Origin: a virus
Virus record (IMG/VR): IMGVR_UViG_3300046777_001131
Location: 1 to 24,909 of that record
Length of the DNA: 24,909 nt
Reading direction: 5' to 3' (one strand)
Position numbers and translations under genes: made by a program. Positions 1 through 6,261 of the stretch are shown here, one piece after another (position 1 is the first letter of the stretch; every line of letters starts with the position of its first letter). Under the pieces are notes generated by a model that saw only the letters and a program-made list of their open reading frames with translations, was not told the origin of the DNA and did no database searches.

Positions 1-73
1 TGACATGGGTATAGCCATATCCGTATGTTTGTGACGTATTCAATTCGTATTCATTCCCACAACGGAGCCGGTC
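1..73 (+). promoter_or_regulatory. 5' leader before the first complete gene
   Basis: No gene can be assigned here; the window opens inside or just after an unseen upstream gene. The segment is more AT-rich than its surroundings and ends in a purine-rich CGGAG about 7 nt before the ATG at 74, a likely ribosome binding site. It carries CATTCCC at 52-58, close to the CATTCAC found in three other early intergenic gaps. I see no convincing -35/-10 pair. Confidence 0.3.
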
Positions 74-256
74 ATGACAAATCAACAAGTAGAACAAGCA
101 GCAAAGTTAGTCGCAAAGCTCGAGAAGGAACTTGAACAAGCAGCCGCTGCACAAAGCTGGGGCATGTGGAGTAAGATTCAAGAAATGCTATACAATGCGA
201 ATGAATTGTACAAGTATCGCACAGAATATGTACTTCGATTTGGCGAGCAAAACTAA
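74..256 (+). CDS. Small helical hypothetical protein (60 aa)
   Basis: I do not recognise the family. The protein is short, lacks membrane segments or a signal peptide, and is predominantly helical. Residues 5-26 have a regular heptad-like pattern of Ala, Leu, Lys and Glu, suggesting a short coiled coil, and residues 28-55 are rich in Trp, Tyr and Asn. The ATG is preceded by CGGAG at good spacing, which supports this start over the in-frame alternatives of the longer overlapping frame that runs into the next genes. It is the first complete gene of an early operon, and a 59-nt gap separates it from the next gene. Confidence 0.6.
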   Translation: MTNQQVEQAAKLVAKLEKELEQAAAAQSWGMWSKIQEMLYNANELYKYRTEYVLRFGEQN

Positions 257-315
257 TCAACACGGGGCGCAGCATCCTACACTGCACATCATTCACTTCC
301 ACAACGGGACACCCC

Positions 316-462
316 ATGCAACCCAAACTGAAAACAGTTTACGCCCACCATTGGATCGACGGCGTCAAGGTCACCGCCAAAGGCCGCACCGAATCCGAGG
401 CGCTGAAGAACCTACTCGAGAAGCTGAAGTCGATGAAGAACAACGGAAAGCCGCAGCCATGA
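316..462 (+). CDS. Small basic hypothetical protein (48 aa)
   Basis: The ATG at 316 is preceded by GGGA in the leader and opens a 48-residue frame that ends with an ATGA overlap into the glycosyltransferase gene. The protein is Lys-rich. It starts with a probable beta hairpin (YAHHWIDGVKVTAKG), followed by a helix (TESEALKNLLEKLKSMK). This layout, a strand pair with a helix carrying 'SEALKNLL', is common in small phage proteins, but I cannot name a family. The stop/start coupling to the downstream gene is the main support for it being real. Confidence 0.6.
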   Translation: MQPKLKTVYAHHWIDGVKVTAKGRTESEALKNLLEKLKSMKNNGKPQP

Positions 463-1124
463 ATCCGAACAACGAGAACACGTACCTCATCGTCGCGACT
501 ACCGACTACAACTCGCCACGAGAGATGGTACTGCGTGAGAGCCTCAAACAATACAGCCAGCTAAGGCAGTGTATTATCCAGACCGCGCACCCGTTCGGCA
601 AGATCTACTCAGACATGCACGACGACGCGCTCGCGCTCGGCTTCGAGTACGTCATCCACTGTAACGACGACGTCGTACTTCGTCCGGACACGATCGAGAA
701 ACTGTTCCACGATGTTGCGCATCTGAACTACCTAGGCATTAAGTGGGGATGGCTCGCAGCGCGAACGGACTGGGTGCGGCACTCAGCGCAGAATATCCGC
801 TTCCCATACCACAACTCTTCACTTGGCGCCATAGGCTATCCTGAAGAGTCGCTCATCGTCGAGGTCTCTTCAGTGTCTCCGATCTTCGCTATTACCAAAG
901 CCGCGGACTTCCTACCCTACGCGCCGATCAACTGGTTCTCCGACGATGAACAGTGCTATCGCATGACGCAGGCTGGATTCCGTCACTTCGTCTCCCGTGC
1001 TTACGTCCACCACGTCGGATCGCAGACCATGACGCCGGAGACATGGCAAGCGGAACAGGCCACGTCGATTGAATACCTACGTCAACACAACCCCCAATTT
1101 TTGGAAGCGCACGGCATCGCATGA
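459..1124 (+). CDS. GT-A-like glycosyltransferase family protein
   Basis: This 221-aa protein resembles phage family-2 (GT-A fold) glycosyltransferases. An N-terminal beta strand (TYLIVATTDY, residues 8-17) leads into the nucleotide-sugar fold. The motif HCNDDVV (68-74) sits where the metal-binding DxD normally lies. A second acidic cluster FSDDEQCYR (160-168) followed by FRHFVSRAYVHHVGSQT (174-190) matches the C-terminal part of the catalytic domain, including the HHxG segment often seen in these enzymes. A much earlier in-frame start at 132 would overlap two other genes, so the ATG at 459, coupled through ATGA to the preceding gene, is preferred. The likely role is transfer of a sugar to phage DNA, virion protein or host surface; the acceptor cannot be inferred. 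Confidence 0.7.
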   Translation: MNPNNENTYLIVATTDYNSPREMVLRESLKQYSQLRQCIIQTAHPFGKIYSDMHDDALALGFEYVIHCNDDVVLRPDTIEKLFHDVAHLNYLGIKWGWLAARTDWVRHSAQNIRFPYHNSSLGAIGYPEESLIVEVSSVSPIFAITKAADFLPYAPINWFSDDEQCYRMTQAGFRHFVSRAYVHHVGSQTMTPETWQAEQATSIEYLRQHNPQFLEAHGIA

Positions 1125-1297
1125 AACGACTACACAAACCTAACCCTAAGCCCATCTCCGACAAGCCGATCGCGATCCGCATCGACCGCGGACAATACGA
1201 GCGACTGAAGTCTGAAGGCAAGCGCCATAATCGCTCGGCTGTTGCACAACTCAAAACGATTCTCTACTTTTACTTCACAGGCATCAACGCCGACTAA
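1121..1297 (+). CDS. Putative ribbon-helix-helix DNA-binding protein (58 aa)
   Basis: The gene starts inside the stop of the glycosyltransferase gene (ATGA overlap). Residues 16-50 follow the ribbon-helix-helix layout of Arc/MetJ-like regulators: a short strand (PIAIRID), a first helix (GQYERLKSEGK), a turn (RHN) and a second helix (RSAVAQLKTILYFYF). The N-terminus is basic and Pro-rich. At 58 aa it is the usual size for a phage Arc-like repressor, which would bind operator DNA as a dimer. I see no obvious operator beside it. The assignment rests on pattern only, because these proteins diverge strongly. Confidence 0.5.
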   Translation: MKRLHKPNPKPISDKPIAIRIDRGQYERLKSEGKRHNRSAVAQLKTILYFYFTGINAD

Positions 1298-1321
1298 GTT
1301 CCACAACATCCGGAGTTCCAC

Positions 1322-1513
1322 ATGCTATTCGGAATTGAGTTCAAGCGCCGCACTATCGACGGCGAACCGTGGTTTCAGATCAAACCGCACGGGTTCAACG
1401 CAACACACGTCGCCATTGCGATCACACTCTTCGCGTTCATTTGGGTAGCCTGCGCTATCACTGACGTTCCCGATGTCAAACCGACCGTAGACGTAGGGAG
1501 GCTGATCCGATGA
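1322..1513 (+). CDS. Single-pass membrane protein, hypothetical (63 aa)
   Basis: The ATG follows CCGGAG at good spacing. Residues 1-28 are polar and mixed. Residues 29-47 (HVAIAITLFAFIWVACAIT) form one clear transmembrane helix, followed by a 16-residue acidic/basic tail. Positive charge before the helix suggests a cytoplasmic N-terminus. I cannot assign a family. Small membrane proteins in phage early operons often act on host envelope or superinfection functions, but nothing here proves that. The gene is coupled by ATGA to the next one. Confidence 0.65.
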   Translation: MLFGIEFKRRTIDGEPWFQIKPHGFNATHVAIAITLFAFIWVACAITDVPDVKPTVDVGRLIR

Positions 1514-1719
1514 ACGAACAACTCTACCGGCAGATCATGGACGAAGTGTCCGACCTGCAGCTCTTGTCCCTCATCACTCGCAATGTTCGCGAGCTCATTC
1601 ATCGCAACCTCGTCACACCCGACGAAGCCGATACTCTCGTTAACGTTTTGACGAACGCCTCACACCGCGCCGAGGGCGCAGCTATTGCACTAAACAAACT
1701 GAAGGAGAACCTATCATGA
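1510..1719 (+). CDS. Helical hypothetical protein (69 aa)
   Basis: The start overlaps the previous stop (ATGA), and the stop overlaps the next start in the same way. The sequence is almost wholly helical, with repeated Leu/Ile spacing (MDEVSDLQLLSLITRNVRELIHRNL and DEADTLVNVLTNASHRAEGAAIALNKLKENL), suggesting a small helical bundle. It has no membrane segment, cysteines or catalytic motif, and the family is not recognised. Confidence 0.6.
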   Translation: MNEQLYRQIMDEVSDLQLLSLITRNVRELIHRNLVTPDEADTLVNVLTNASHRAEGAAIALNKLKENLS

Positions 1720-1919
1720 ACTTGTACATTACCTACGAATGGAAGCCACTCGAACAATGGTTCGAGATCGCTGGCATTTTCGACACAATAGAGGCTGCGC
1801 GCGAGTGTTGCATCACTGAAAACCACAGTTACAGCACAGTGCCGATGGAGCTAAACAAAAGCTATAACGGCATCACATTTGATGTCAAGTGGATATATCC
1901 GTCGGAGGAACAGTCATGA
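1716..1919 (+). CDS. Hypothetical protein (67 aa)
   Basis: ATGA overlaps join this gene to both neighbours, and an AAGGAGAA ribosome binding site lies in the end of the previous gene. The protein is a small mixed alpha/beta chain. It opens with a strand (NLYITYEWKPLEQWFEIAGIFDT), then a helix with two adjacent cysteines (EAARECCIT), and ends with strands (GITFDVKWIYP). The pattern 'YITYEW...FEIAGIFDTIEAA' resembles small phage proteins that list a measured value followed by an indexing helix, but I cannot name a function. Confidence 0.6.
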   Translation: MNLYITYEWKPLEQWFEIAGIFDTIEAARECCITENHSYSTVPMELNKSYNGITFDVKWIYPSEEQS

Positions 1920-2233
1920 GAACAGAGTGGATAACAGACCGACTGCCGACAAAGCAAGACGCGGACGAATTCGGGGACGTATGGGTAACACTAGGGAACG
2001 GCTTTGTATGTGAGTGGAACTGGAGATCGGTAAAGCCTGAAATGCCTTGGCAGCCTACGAATAAGCCTGCGCCCTACGTTTCGCCGAAGAGGTGGAAGGT
2101 CGAATGGAACTCAATTGGCGCTTACTGGGTAGTGGTTAAGGATGATTATCGGGTGCCGCAGTACTACTTGAACTATAAAGACCAAGACGCCGCCCAACGC
2201 ATTGCAGAAATCTATAACGAGGTGATGCCATGA
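1916..2233 (+). CDS. Trp-rich hypothetical protein (105 aa)
   Basis: The frame can be opened at 1889, but the ATG at 1916 overlaps the previous stop and follows CGGAGGAAC, so it is the likelier start. The N-terminal 55 residues (TEWITDRLPTKQDADEFGDVWVTLGNGFVCEWNWRSV...PW) match the style of short phage proteins with the pattern 'DRLPTxxDAD..G.V', which are widespread and of unknown role. The C-terminal half repeats a strand-rich unit (WKVEWNSIGAYWVVVKDDYRV) and ends in a helix. There is no catalytic motif. Confidence 0.65.
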   Translation: MRTEWITDRLPTKQDADEFGDVWVTLGNGFVCEWNWRSVKPEMPWQPTNKPAPYVSPKRWKVEWNSIGAYWVVVKDDYRVPQYYLNYKDQDAAQRIAEIYNEVMP

Positions 2234-3069
2234 CGACCCCACGCTGGCTCTTCAAGCACGACGAACTCCCGTCACCGCCGCCGCTATTCCGCTACGACAA
2301 GGGCGACACGCGATACTACGCACGTGTCACCGCTGAGGGTAACGTGATCTGGTATCCGTCCGTAACAACTGTGATACGCGCAACATCACCAACGCCGCCG
2401 GGGCTACTCGCATGGTATGCGAAACACGGCATGGACGGCGCGACCGAACTCAGAGACGAAGCCGCGCGCCGTGGTACTGAGATGCACGTGCTATTCGCGG
2501 ACTACCTCATGGGTAAGGCCGTAGATCTAACAGGTCTCGACGAGTTCCAAGCGAAAGCCCTTGCCGCGTTCGATCAGTTCTGCAAAGATCACGAAGTCGA
2601 GCCGCTCGCGATCGAGATCCTACTCGCTAACGATACCGACGTCTATGCTGGGACGGTGGATCTAATCTGTAACATGACCTACAAAGGACGTAGGCTTACG
2701 GCTATCGTCGACTTCAAATCCGGCTCCGGCGACTACCGCGACCACGCCGTTCAACTGGAGTTCTACCGATGTGCATTCGCACAGACCTACGGCAAGGGGA
2801 TCGACGAGTTGTTTATCTGGTCGCCGAAGGACTGGAGAACTAAACCGACGTATAACCTGAAGCAGCGAACTGGCGAAGTCGAGTATAACGAAGTATTCCA
2901 CCGCTGCGCATTGTATCGGATGACGAACGACGTCGCGCCGAAAGCTAAGGTCAAACTCAGCGGGCGACTGCCGGGCGCGTTCGAGATCACACAACACGAC
3001 CCGAACGAGGTCATCCGTACCATCTGGTCGTCCGTCGTGGGCGACGACACTACGCCGACTCTATTTTGA
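2230..3069 (+). CDS. PD-(D/E)XK nuclease, RecB/Cas4-like exonuclease
   Basis: This 279-aa protein has the ordered motifs of the RecB/Cas4-type PD-(D/E)XK superfamily. RGTEMH (81-86) supplies the histidine seen in the RecB-like subgroup, and YAGTVDLI (139-146) supplies the first metal-binding Asp (D144). AIVDFKSG (158-165) supplies the D..K pair (D161, K163), and VQLEFYR (174-180) is the QxxxY signature. The N-terminal part (VTTVIRATSP) resembles the lead-in of phage exonucleases of this group. The likely role is recombination or end processing of phage DNA. The next gene encodes an SSB-like protein, the usual partner of such nucleases. The start is ATGA-coupled to the upstream gene. Confidence 0.85.
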   Translation: MTTPRWLFKHDELPSPPPLFRYDKGDTRYYARVTAEGNVIWYPSVTTVIRATSPTPPGLLAWYAKHGMDGATELRDEAARRGTEMHVLFADYLMGKAVDLTGLDEFQAKALAAFDQFCKDHEVEPLAIEILLANDTDVYAGTVDLICNMTYKGRRLTAIVDFKSGSGDYRDHAVQLEFYRCAFAQTYGKGIDELFIWSPKDWRTKPTYNLKQRTGEVEYNEVFHRCALYRMTNDVAPKAKVKLSGRLPGAFEITQHDPNEVIRTIWSSVVGDDTTPTLF

Positions 3070-3080
3070 TTTCATCAACT

Positions 3081-3104
3081 GCGGTAACCTGTCAACGCTA
3101 CCGC
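3081..3104 (+). promoter_or_regulatory. Hairpin in the gap before the SSB-like gene
   Basis: GCGGTA (3081-3086) can pair with TACCGC (3099-3104) around a 12-nt loop. It lies between the nuclease stop and the AGGAG ribosome binding site at about 3121-3125. There is no T-run, so it is not a canonical intrinsic terminator. It could slow transcription, stabilise an mRNA end or be incidental. Confidence 0.3.
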
Positions 3105-3133
3105 TCATTCACACTATCATAGGAGTAACGCTC

Positions 3134-3772
3134 ATGGCGTTCAACAATACCGCGCGGTCATCGCGCACGACGTACTTCACAGTATCAAACGGGAAAGTCC
3201 GCGTCCGTCTCAAGGAAGCAGCCGACGGCTCCGTAGCTCGGCAGAACAAGAACGGCGACGTCGTTCATGAGTTCGTCTACGACGAGTTCACGGGACGACT
3301 GGCAAGCGTGGCCATCGACGAGGCCCCGTTCGGTCGGCAGTGGAAGATGGTCTTCTTAGATGATTACGAGCACTACACGCTCTCTATGCCGTACGACAGT
3401 TCGACTGCTCAGAAGCTTCTCAACTTGTTACTCGCACCTGAGCTCGACCTCACGCAGCCTATCACGCTGCGTCCGTACGACTTCACAAACGACAAGGGGA
3501 ACCGCGTCGTAGGGGTCACCGTAGTTCAGAACGGAGCTAAGCTTCGGCCGGCCTTCGGAACTGCAGCCTATCCGATCGACGGCCGTCCTGAGATGCCAGA
3601 ACTCGAGAAGATCAAGTTTAAGGGACAAGAGGTCTATGACTCTACCAAGCGTCTGGAGTTCATCGTCGCAGCCGTTGAGTCGACACTGACGCCTAAGCTG
3701 AGCACGACCACGACCGTAACCTTTGACACTGTTCAACCTGACGACGGAGGCGATGATGGACTCCCGTTCTAA
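3134..3772 (+). CDS. Probable single-stranded DNA-binding protein (SSB-like acidic tip)
   Basis: The 212-aa chain begins with a Ser/Thr/Arg-rich segment and is then strand-rich (YFTVSNGKVRVRLKEA, FVYDEFTGRLASVAI, WKMVFLDD), as in OB-fold-like proteins. A Thr-rich linker (185-199) leads to the C-terminal tip QPDDGGDDGLPF. An acidic tail ending in a hydrophobic Pro-Phe is the hallmark by which bacterial and phage SSBs recruit replication proteins. The position between a RecB-like nuclease and replication genes fits. The body does not obviously match E. coli SSB, so this may be a divergent phage SSB family. An AGGAG lies before the ATG. Confidence 0.65.
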   Translation: MAFNNTARSSRTTYFTVSNGKVRVRLKEAADGSVARQNKNGDVVHEFVYDEFTGRLASVAIDEAPFGRQWKMVFLDDYEHYTLSMPYDSSTAQKLLNLLLAPELDLTQPITLRPYDFTNDKGNRVVGVTVVQNGAKLRPAFGTAAYPIDGRPEMPELEKIKFKGQEVYDSTKRLEFIVAAVESTLTPKLSTTTTVTFDTVQPDDGGDDGLPF

Positions 3773-4076
3773 TGAAGAGCCAAAGCACACGCCGGGGCCG
3801 TGGGTAGCTTGGTTTGATGGCACATTTGGTATCTGGAATCTCACATACCCAGAACGTTTGGGCTACATTCTACTTCAAGCTGCGGGCTATTCTAACAAAA
3901 TCAATCTGAGTCCTGAGGACTGGAAACTCATCGCCGCCGCGCCTGAGATGCTGGAGGCGTTGAAATACCTTACGAAAGAGGTCGACGCTTGCGTTAACAA
4001 CGCGTGGCTTTGTAAACAGGCTAAGTACAAGGAAGCACTCGACGCCATCGCCAAAGCCGAAGGGAGGCACGTATGA
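3756..4076 (+). CDS. Conserved phage protein of the 'HTPGPW...LIAAAPEMLEAL' type
   Basis: The 106-aa product carries two landmarks of a very common phage protein family of unknown function: HTPGPW near the N-terminus (about residues 11-16) and DWKLIAAAPEMLEALKYL in the middle. The C-terminus is helical and Lys-rich. Two adjacent ATGs exist (3753 and 3756). The GGAGG at 3746-3750 gives better spacing to 3756, so that start is chosen. It overlaps the end of the SSB-like gene by 17 nt, so the SSB acidic tail and this ribosome binding site share the same DNA. Confidence 0.75.
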   Translation: MDSRSNEEPKHTPGPWVAWFDGTFGIWNLTYPERLGYILLQAAGYSNKINLSPEDWKLIAAAPEMLEALKYLTKEVDACVNNAWLCKQAKYKEALDAIAKAEGRHV

Positions 4077-4201
4077 TAAACTTCCGTCCGCACTTGCTAT
4101 ATCGTACCTTTAAAGTCATCGGCGTACTGATCGGAGCGACGCTCCTATGCGTCGGCGTCGTCGGTGCTATCGCTAACCTCTTCCTATGGTTTGCTAAATG
4201 A
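4073..4201 (+). CDS. Tiny single-pass membrane protein (42 aa)
   Basis: ATGA overlaps link this frame to both neighbours, and AGGGAGG lies just upstream, which together support translation. The basic N-terminus (MINFRPHLLYRTFK) is followed by one long hydrophobic helix (VIGVLIGATLLCVGVVGAIANLFLWF, 15-40) with small residues (Gly, Ala) spaced along it, and the protein ends with AK. The family is not recognised. Confidence 0.6.
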   Translation: MINFRPHLLYRTFKVIGVLIGATLLCVGVVGAIANLFLWFAK

Positions 4202-4641
4202 AATACACACCCCAACTCCACGACAAGACCGAACGCCTCGCCCGTGGTATCACCCTCGTACGCAGTGGTTCGATCATGTACATCGAAGCGAGCTTCCGTT
4301 CGCCGTCGATGGGATTCGCAGAGACTGCACAGTTCGACGTCTTACCCGGTGGTATGCTCGAAGCGATGGAACAGGCGCGCGCATGGTATAAACGGAAGGA
4401 TCTCGACATGCACGCTGCACGCAAGCGTCGCAACACGGAAACACGCCGCGAGCTTCGCATCCGTGGCGAGATGCGCGCCGTCGAAGAACATCGCGCACAG
4501 ACGATCGAATCGCAGATCGAACGCGAGATCCACAACGGATCGGTCGTCGAAGCAGCCCGGCAGGACGTCGCCCGCGTGTGGGCGTTATATGGTCCGGCAC
4601 TCGACGAGCATCGCTATCGAACATCAGATTTCCAATGGTGA
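4198..4641 (+). CDS. Hypothetical protein with a charged helical middle (147 aa)
   Basis: The start is ATGA-coupled to the tiny membrane protein gene. Residues 1-55 look strand-rich (ITLVRSGSIMYIEASFRSPSMGFAETAQFDVLPGG). Residues 57-125 form a long, strongly charged helix with many Arg and Glu, likely a coiled coil or nucleic-acid contact. I do not recognise a family or a catalytic motif. Long open frames overlap it on both strands because of its GC-rich codons; they lack start coupling and ribosome binding sites. Confidence 0.65.
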   Translation: MKYTPQLHDKTERLARGITLVRSGSIMYIEASFRSPSMGFAETAQFDVLPGGMLEAMEQARAWYKRKDLDMHAARKRRNTETRRELRIRGEMRAVEEHRAQTIESQIEREIHNGSVVEAARQDVARVWALYGPALDEHRYRTSDFQW

Positions 4642-4645
4642 GCGC

Positions 4646-4873
4646 ATGATCTACGAAGTAACAACGACCGTGACCATAACGCGTAAGCACATGGTCGAAG
4701 CAGACGGCGAAGAGACGGCGAAGGAGCAGGCGGAGACGCTCACCATGAGATGGATTATGTGTAACGCTCACGGGGGTAAAGCCAACGACTACGGGACTAA
4801 CAAAACACTCCACATCGAACAAGATGCCGTCGAGATCACATCGCCTAACGACGAAGCGAAGAAGTACATCTAA
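4646..4873 (+). CDS. Hypothetical protein (75 aa)
   Basis: A longer frame opens upstream at 4244, but that would overlap the previous gene for its whole length. The ATG at 4646, 4 nt after the previous stop, is the natural start. The protein begins with a strand of alternating Thr/Val (YEVTTTVTITRKHMVEA), continues with a helix (GEETAKEQAETLTMRWIM) and a Gly/Asn loop, and ends with strands. This alpha/beta pattern is common in small phage proteins that process an array-like input, but no family is recognised. It is the last gene before a 185-nt structured gap. Confidence 0.55.
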   Translation: MIYEVTTTVTITRKHMVEADGEETAKEQAETLTMRWIMCNAHGGKANDYGTNKTLHIEQDAVEITSPNDEAKKYI

Positions 4874-4874
4874 C

Positions 4875-4891
4875 GCGTTCACAACGAACGC
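4875..4891 (+). promoter_or_regulatory. Short hairpin right after the early operon
   Basis: GCGTTC (4875-4880) pairs with GAACGC (4886-4891) over a 5-nt loop, beginning 2 nt after the TAA at 4873. No T-run follows, so it could mark an mRNA 3' end or a weak terminator rather than an intrinsic terminator. Confidence 0.3.
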
Positions 4892-4978
4892 ACAACATCA
4901 TTCACTAACTACGGACGATATGGCGTAAGCACCCCGAACAAGCGCCAAAGCTCACGCGGGATCGTAAGCAGCGCAGGA

Positions 4979-5036
4979 CTACCGCACGCGACGAGCTGCA
5001 TCGTCGGGCGTGTCCGGGTTCGACTCCCGGCGGTAG
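4979..5036 (+). ncRNA. tRNA-like three-way junction with canonical T-arm
   Basis: CCGGG-TTCGACT-CCCGG (5014-5030) is a textbook tRNA T-arm with the GTTCGANTC consensus. It is directly followed by CGGTAG (5031-5036), which pairs with CTACCG (4979-4984) as an acceptor-like stem stacked on the T-arm exactly as in tRNA. Between them, CACGC/GCGTG (4985-4989/5008-5012) and GACGA/TCGTC (4990-4994/5001-5005) form one 10-bp arm with a GG bulge and a 6-nt loop. Only one base (5013) is unpaired at the junction. No D-arm, 7-nt anticodon loop or CCA is present, so it is not a normal tRNA. It ends 22 nt before the methyltransferase ATG. A free RNA, a 5'-UTR element or a tRNA relic are all possible. Confidence 0.45.
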
Positions 5037-5058
5037 GCAAAGGATAACAGGAGACACT

Positions 5059-6156
5059 ATGAACTACACACTACATAACGGCGACTGCCTCGAAGTACTC
5101 CGCACCATGTCCGACAACAGCGTCGACGCGGTCGTGACCGATCCGCCGTATGGGCTGGCATTCATGGGGAAGAAATGGGACTACGACGTGCCAAGTATTC
5201 AGATTTGGCAAGAGTGCCTTCGGGTACTCAAACCCGGCGGTCATCTACTCGCATTCGCGGGAACACGAACGCAACATCGTATGGCAGTGCGTATTGAAGA
5301 TGCGGGTTTTGAGATACGCGACATGATCGCTTGGGTGTACGGCAGCGGGTTCCCTAAGTCACACGACATAAGCAAGGCGATTGATAAGGCGGCGGGGGCG
5401 GAGCGTGAGGTGGTGGGTAAGTATATACGCCCTGACGGGACAGATCGCGACTATACAGAATGGCAGATACACACCGGACAATGGAGATACAACTCAGGAT
5501 TTGACCCATCGCAACGCGCCCAGACCGCCCCCGCAACACCCGCCGCAAAGCAGTGGGAAGGCTGGGGAACAGCGCTGAAGCCCGCACTCGAACCGATCAC
5601 CGTTGCACGTAAGCCGTTCACGGGAACAGTAGCGGAAAACGTGTTAGAGTGGGGGACGGGGGGTATTAATGTGGACGGGTGTAGGGTGGGGACGGATGCC
5701 GAAGAGCCGAACGCACGGAAACAAAAAAGCAAGCTTGGAGTAACTATTAATAATCAAGTATACAACGACGGATGGGTTGGCACTGGTTGCTCATGGGATG
5801 GCACCCTTGGCCGCTTCCCCGCCAACCTGATACACGACGGTAGTGATGAGGTGGTTGGGTTTATGGGTGAGTCATTCCGTTTCTTCTACTGCGCGAAGGC
5901 GAGCAAGGCAGACCGTGGAGACGGTAACAATCACCCAACCGTCAAACCGACTGACCTCATGCGCTACCTGTGCCGCCTCGTAACGCCGCCCAATGGTATC
6001 GTCCTTGACCCCTTCACAGGGTCAGGCTCCACAGGCAAAGCCGCCATCCTCGAGGGGTTCCAGTTTATCGGCATCGAACGCGAAGCGGAATACATTGAGA
6101 TAGCACGGGCACGGATCGAGCATGCACTAAACAGCAAACCGAACACGCTATTCTAA
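5059..6156 (+). CDS. DNA adenine-N6/cytosine-N4 methyltransferase (beta type)
   Basis: The 365-aa enzyme is a member of the N6_N4_Mtase family. DPPY (28-31), the catalytic motif IV, comes first, followed by VLKPGGHLLAFAG. Near the C-terminus are the motif X-like NNHPTVKPTDLMRYL and the SAM-binding motif I, DPFTGSGSTG (317-326). Motif IV before motif I is the beta-type order. The roughly 150-residue region between them, with a Trp/Gly-rich stretch, would hold target recognition. It would transfer a methyl group from SAM to the phage's own DNA, most likely against host restriction. No cognate endonuclease gene is adjacent, so it is an orphan enzyme. AGGAGA precedes the ATG, and the tRNA-like fold lies just upstream. 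Confidence 0.93.
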   Translation: MNYTLHNGDCLEVLRTMSDNSVDAVVTDPPYGLAFMGKKWDYDVPSIQIWQECLRVLKPGGHLLAFAGTRTQHRMAVRIEDAGFEIRDMIAWVYGSGFPKSHDISKAIDKAAGAEREVVGKYIRPDGTDRDYTEWQIHTGQWRYNSGFDPSQRAQTAPATPAAKQWEGWGTALKPALEPITVARKPFTGTVAENVLEWGTGGINVDGCRVGTDAEEPNARKQKSKLGVTINNQVYNDGWVGTGCSWDGTLGRFPANLIHDGSDEVVGFMGESFRFFYCAKASKADRGDGNNHPTVKPTDLMRYLCRLVTPPNGIVLDPFTGSGSTGKAAILEGFQFIGIEREAEYIEIARARIEHALNSKPNTLF

Positions 6157-6171
6157 CAACAACACCGGAGA

Positions 6172-6248
6172 CCGTCGGCGGCGCGTGGAACCGTCGTCAG
6201 AATACCTCCGAGACCCGGCGACCGACGGCGAACCGGGCGATATTTTTT
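6172..6248 (+). promoter_or_regulatory. Structured gap with interlocking stems and a T-run
   Basis: CCGTCGG (6172-6178) can pair with CCGACGG (6222-6228). CCCGG (6214-6218), inside that loop, can pair with CCGGG (6233-6237) beyond it. The two stems cross, so they form either a pseudoknot or two alternative folds. A run of six T at 6243-6248 follows, 5 nt after the second stem, giving an imperfect terminator-like end. CCGTCG at 6191-6196 is a further possible partner of 6223-6228. The ribosome binding site CTGGAGA for the next gene comes right after. Confidence 0.4.
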
Positions 6249-6261
6249 CACTGGAGAACAC

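Noticed and set aside
132-458. Upstream extension of the first glycosyltransferase gene
   Set aside because: It would overlap the 74-256 and 316-462 genes, and its translation shows no glycosyltransferase features. The coupled ATG at 459 is the natural start.
4274-4882. 202-codon antisense frame and the 209-codon plus-strand frame over 4244-4873
   Set aside because: Both cover the 4198-4641 gene with Arg-rich, domain-free products. Only the part from ATG 4646 of the plus frame looks like a gene.
4930-5040. A canonical tRNA gene around the T-arm
   Set aside because: No 5' acceptor strand at the correct distance pairs with 5031-5037, no convincing D-arm is present and the loop at 4995-5000 is 6 nt without a normal anticodon context.
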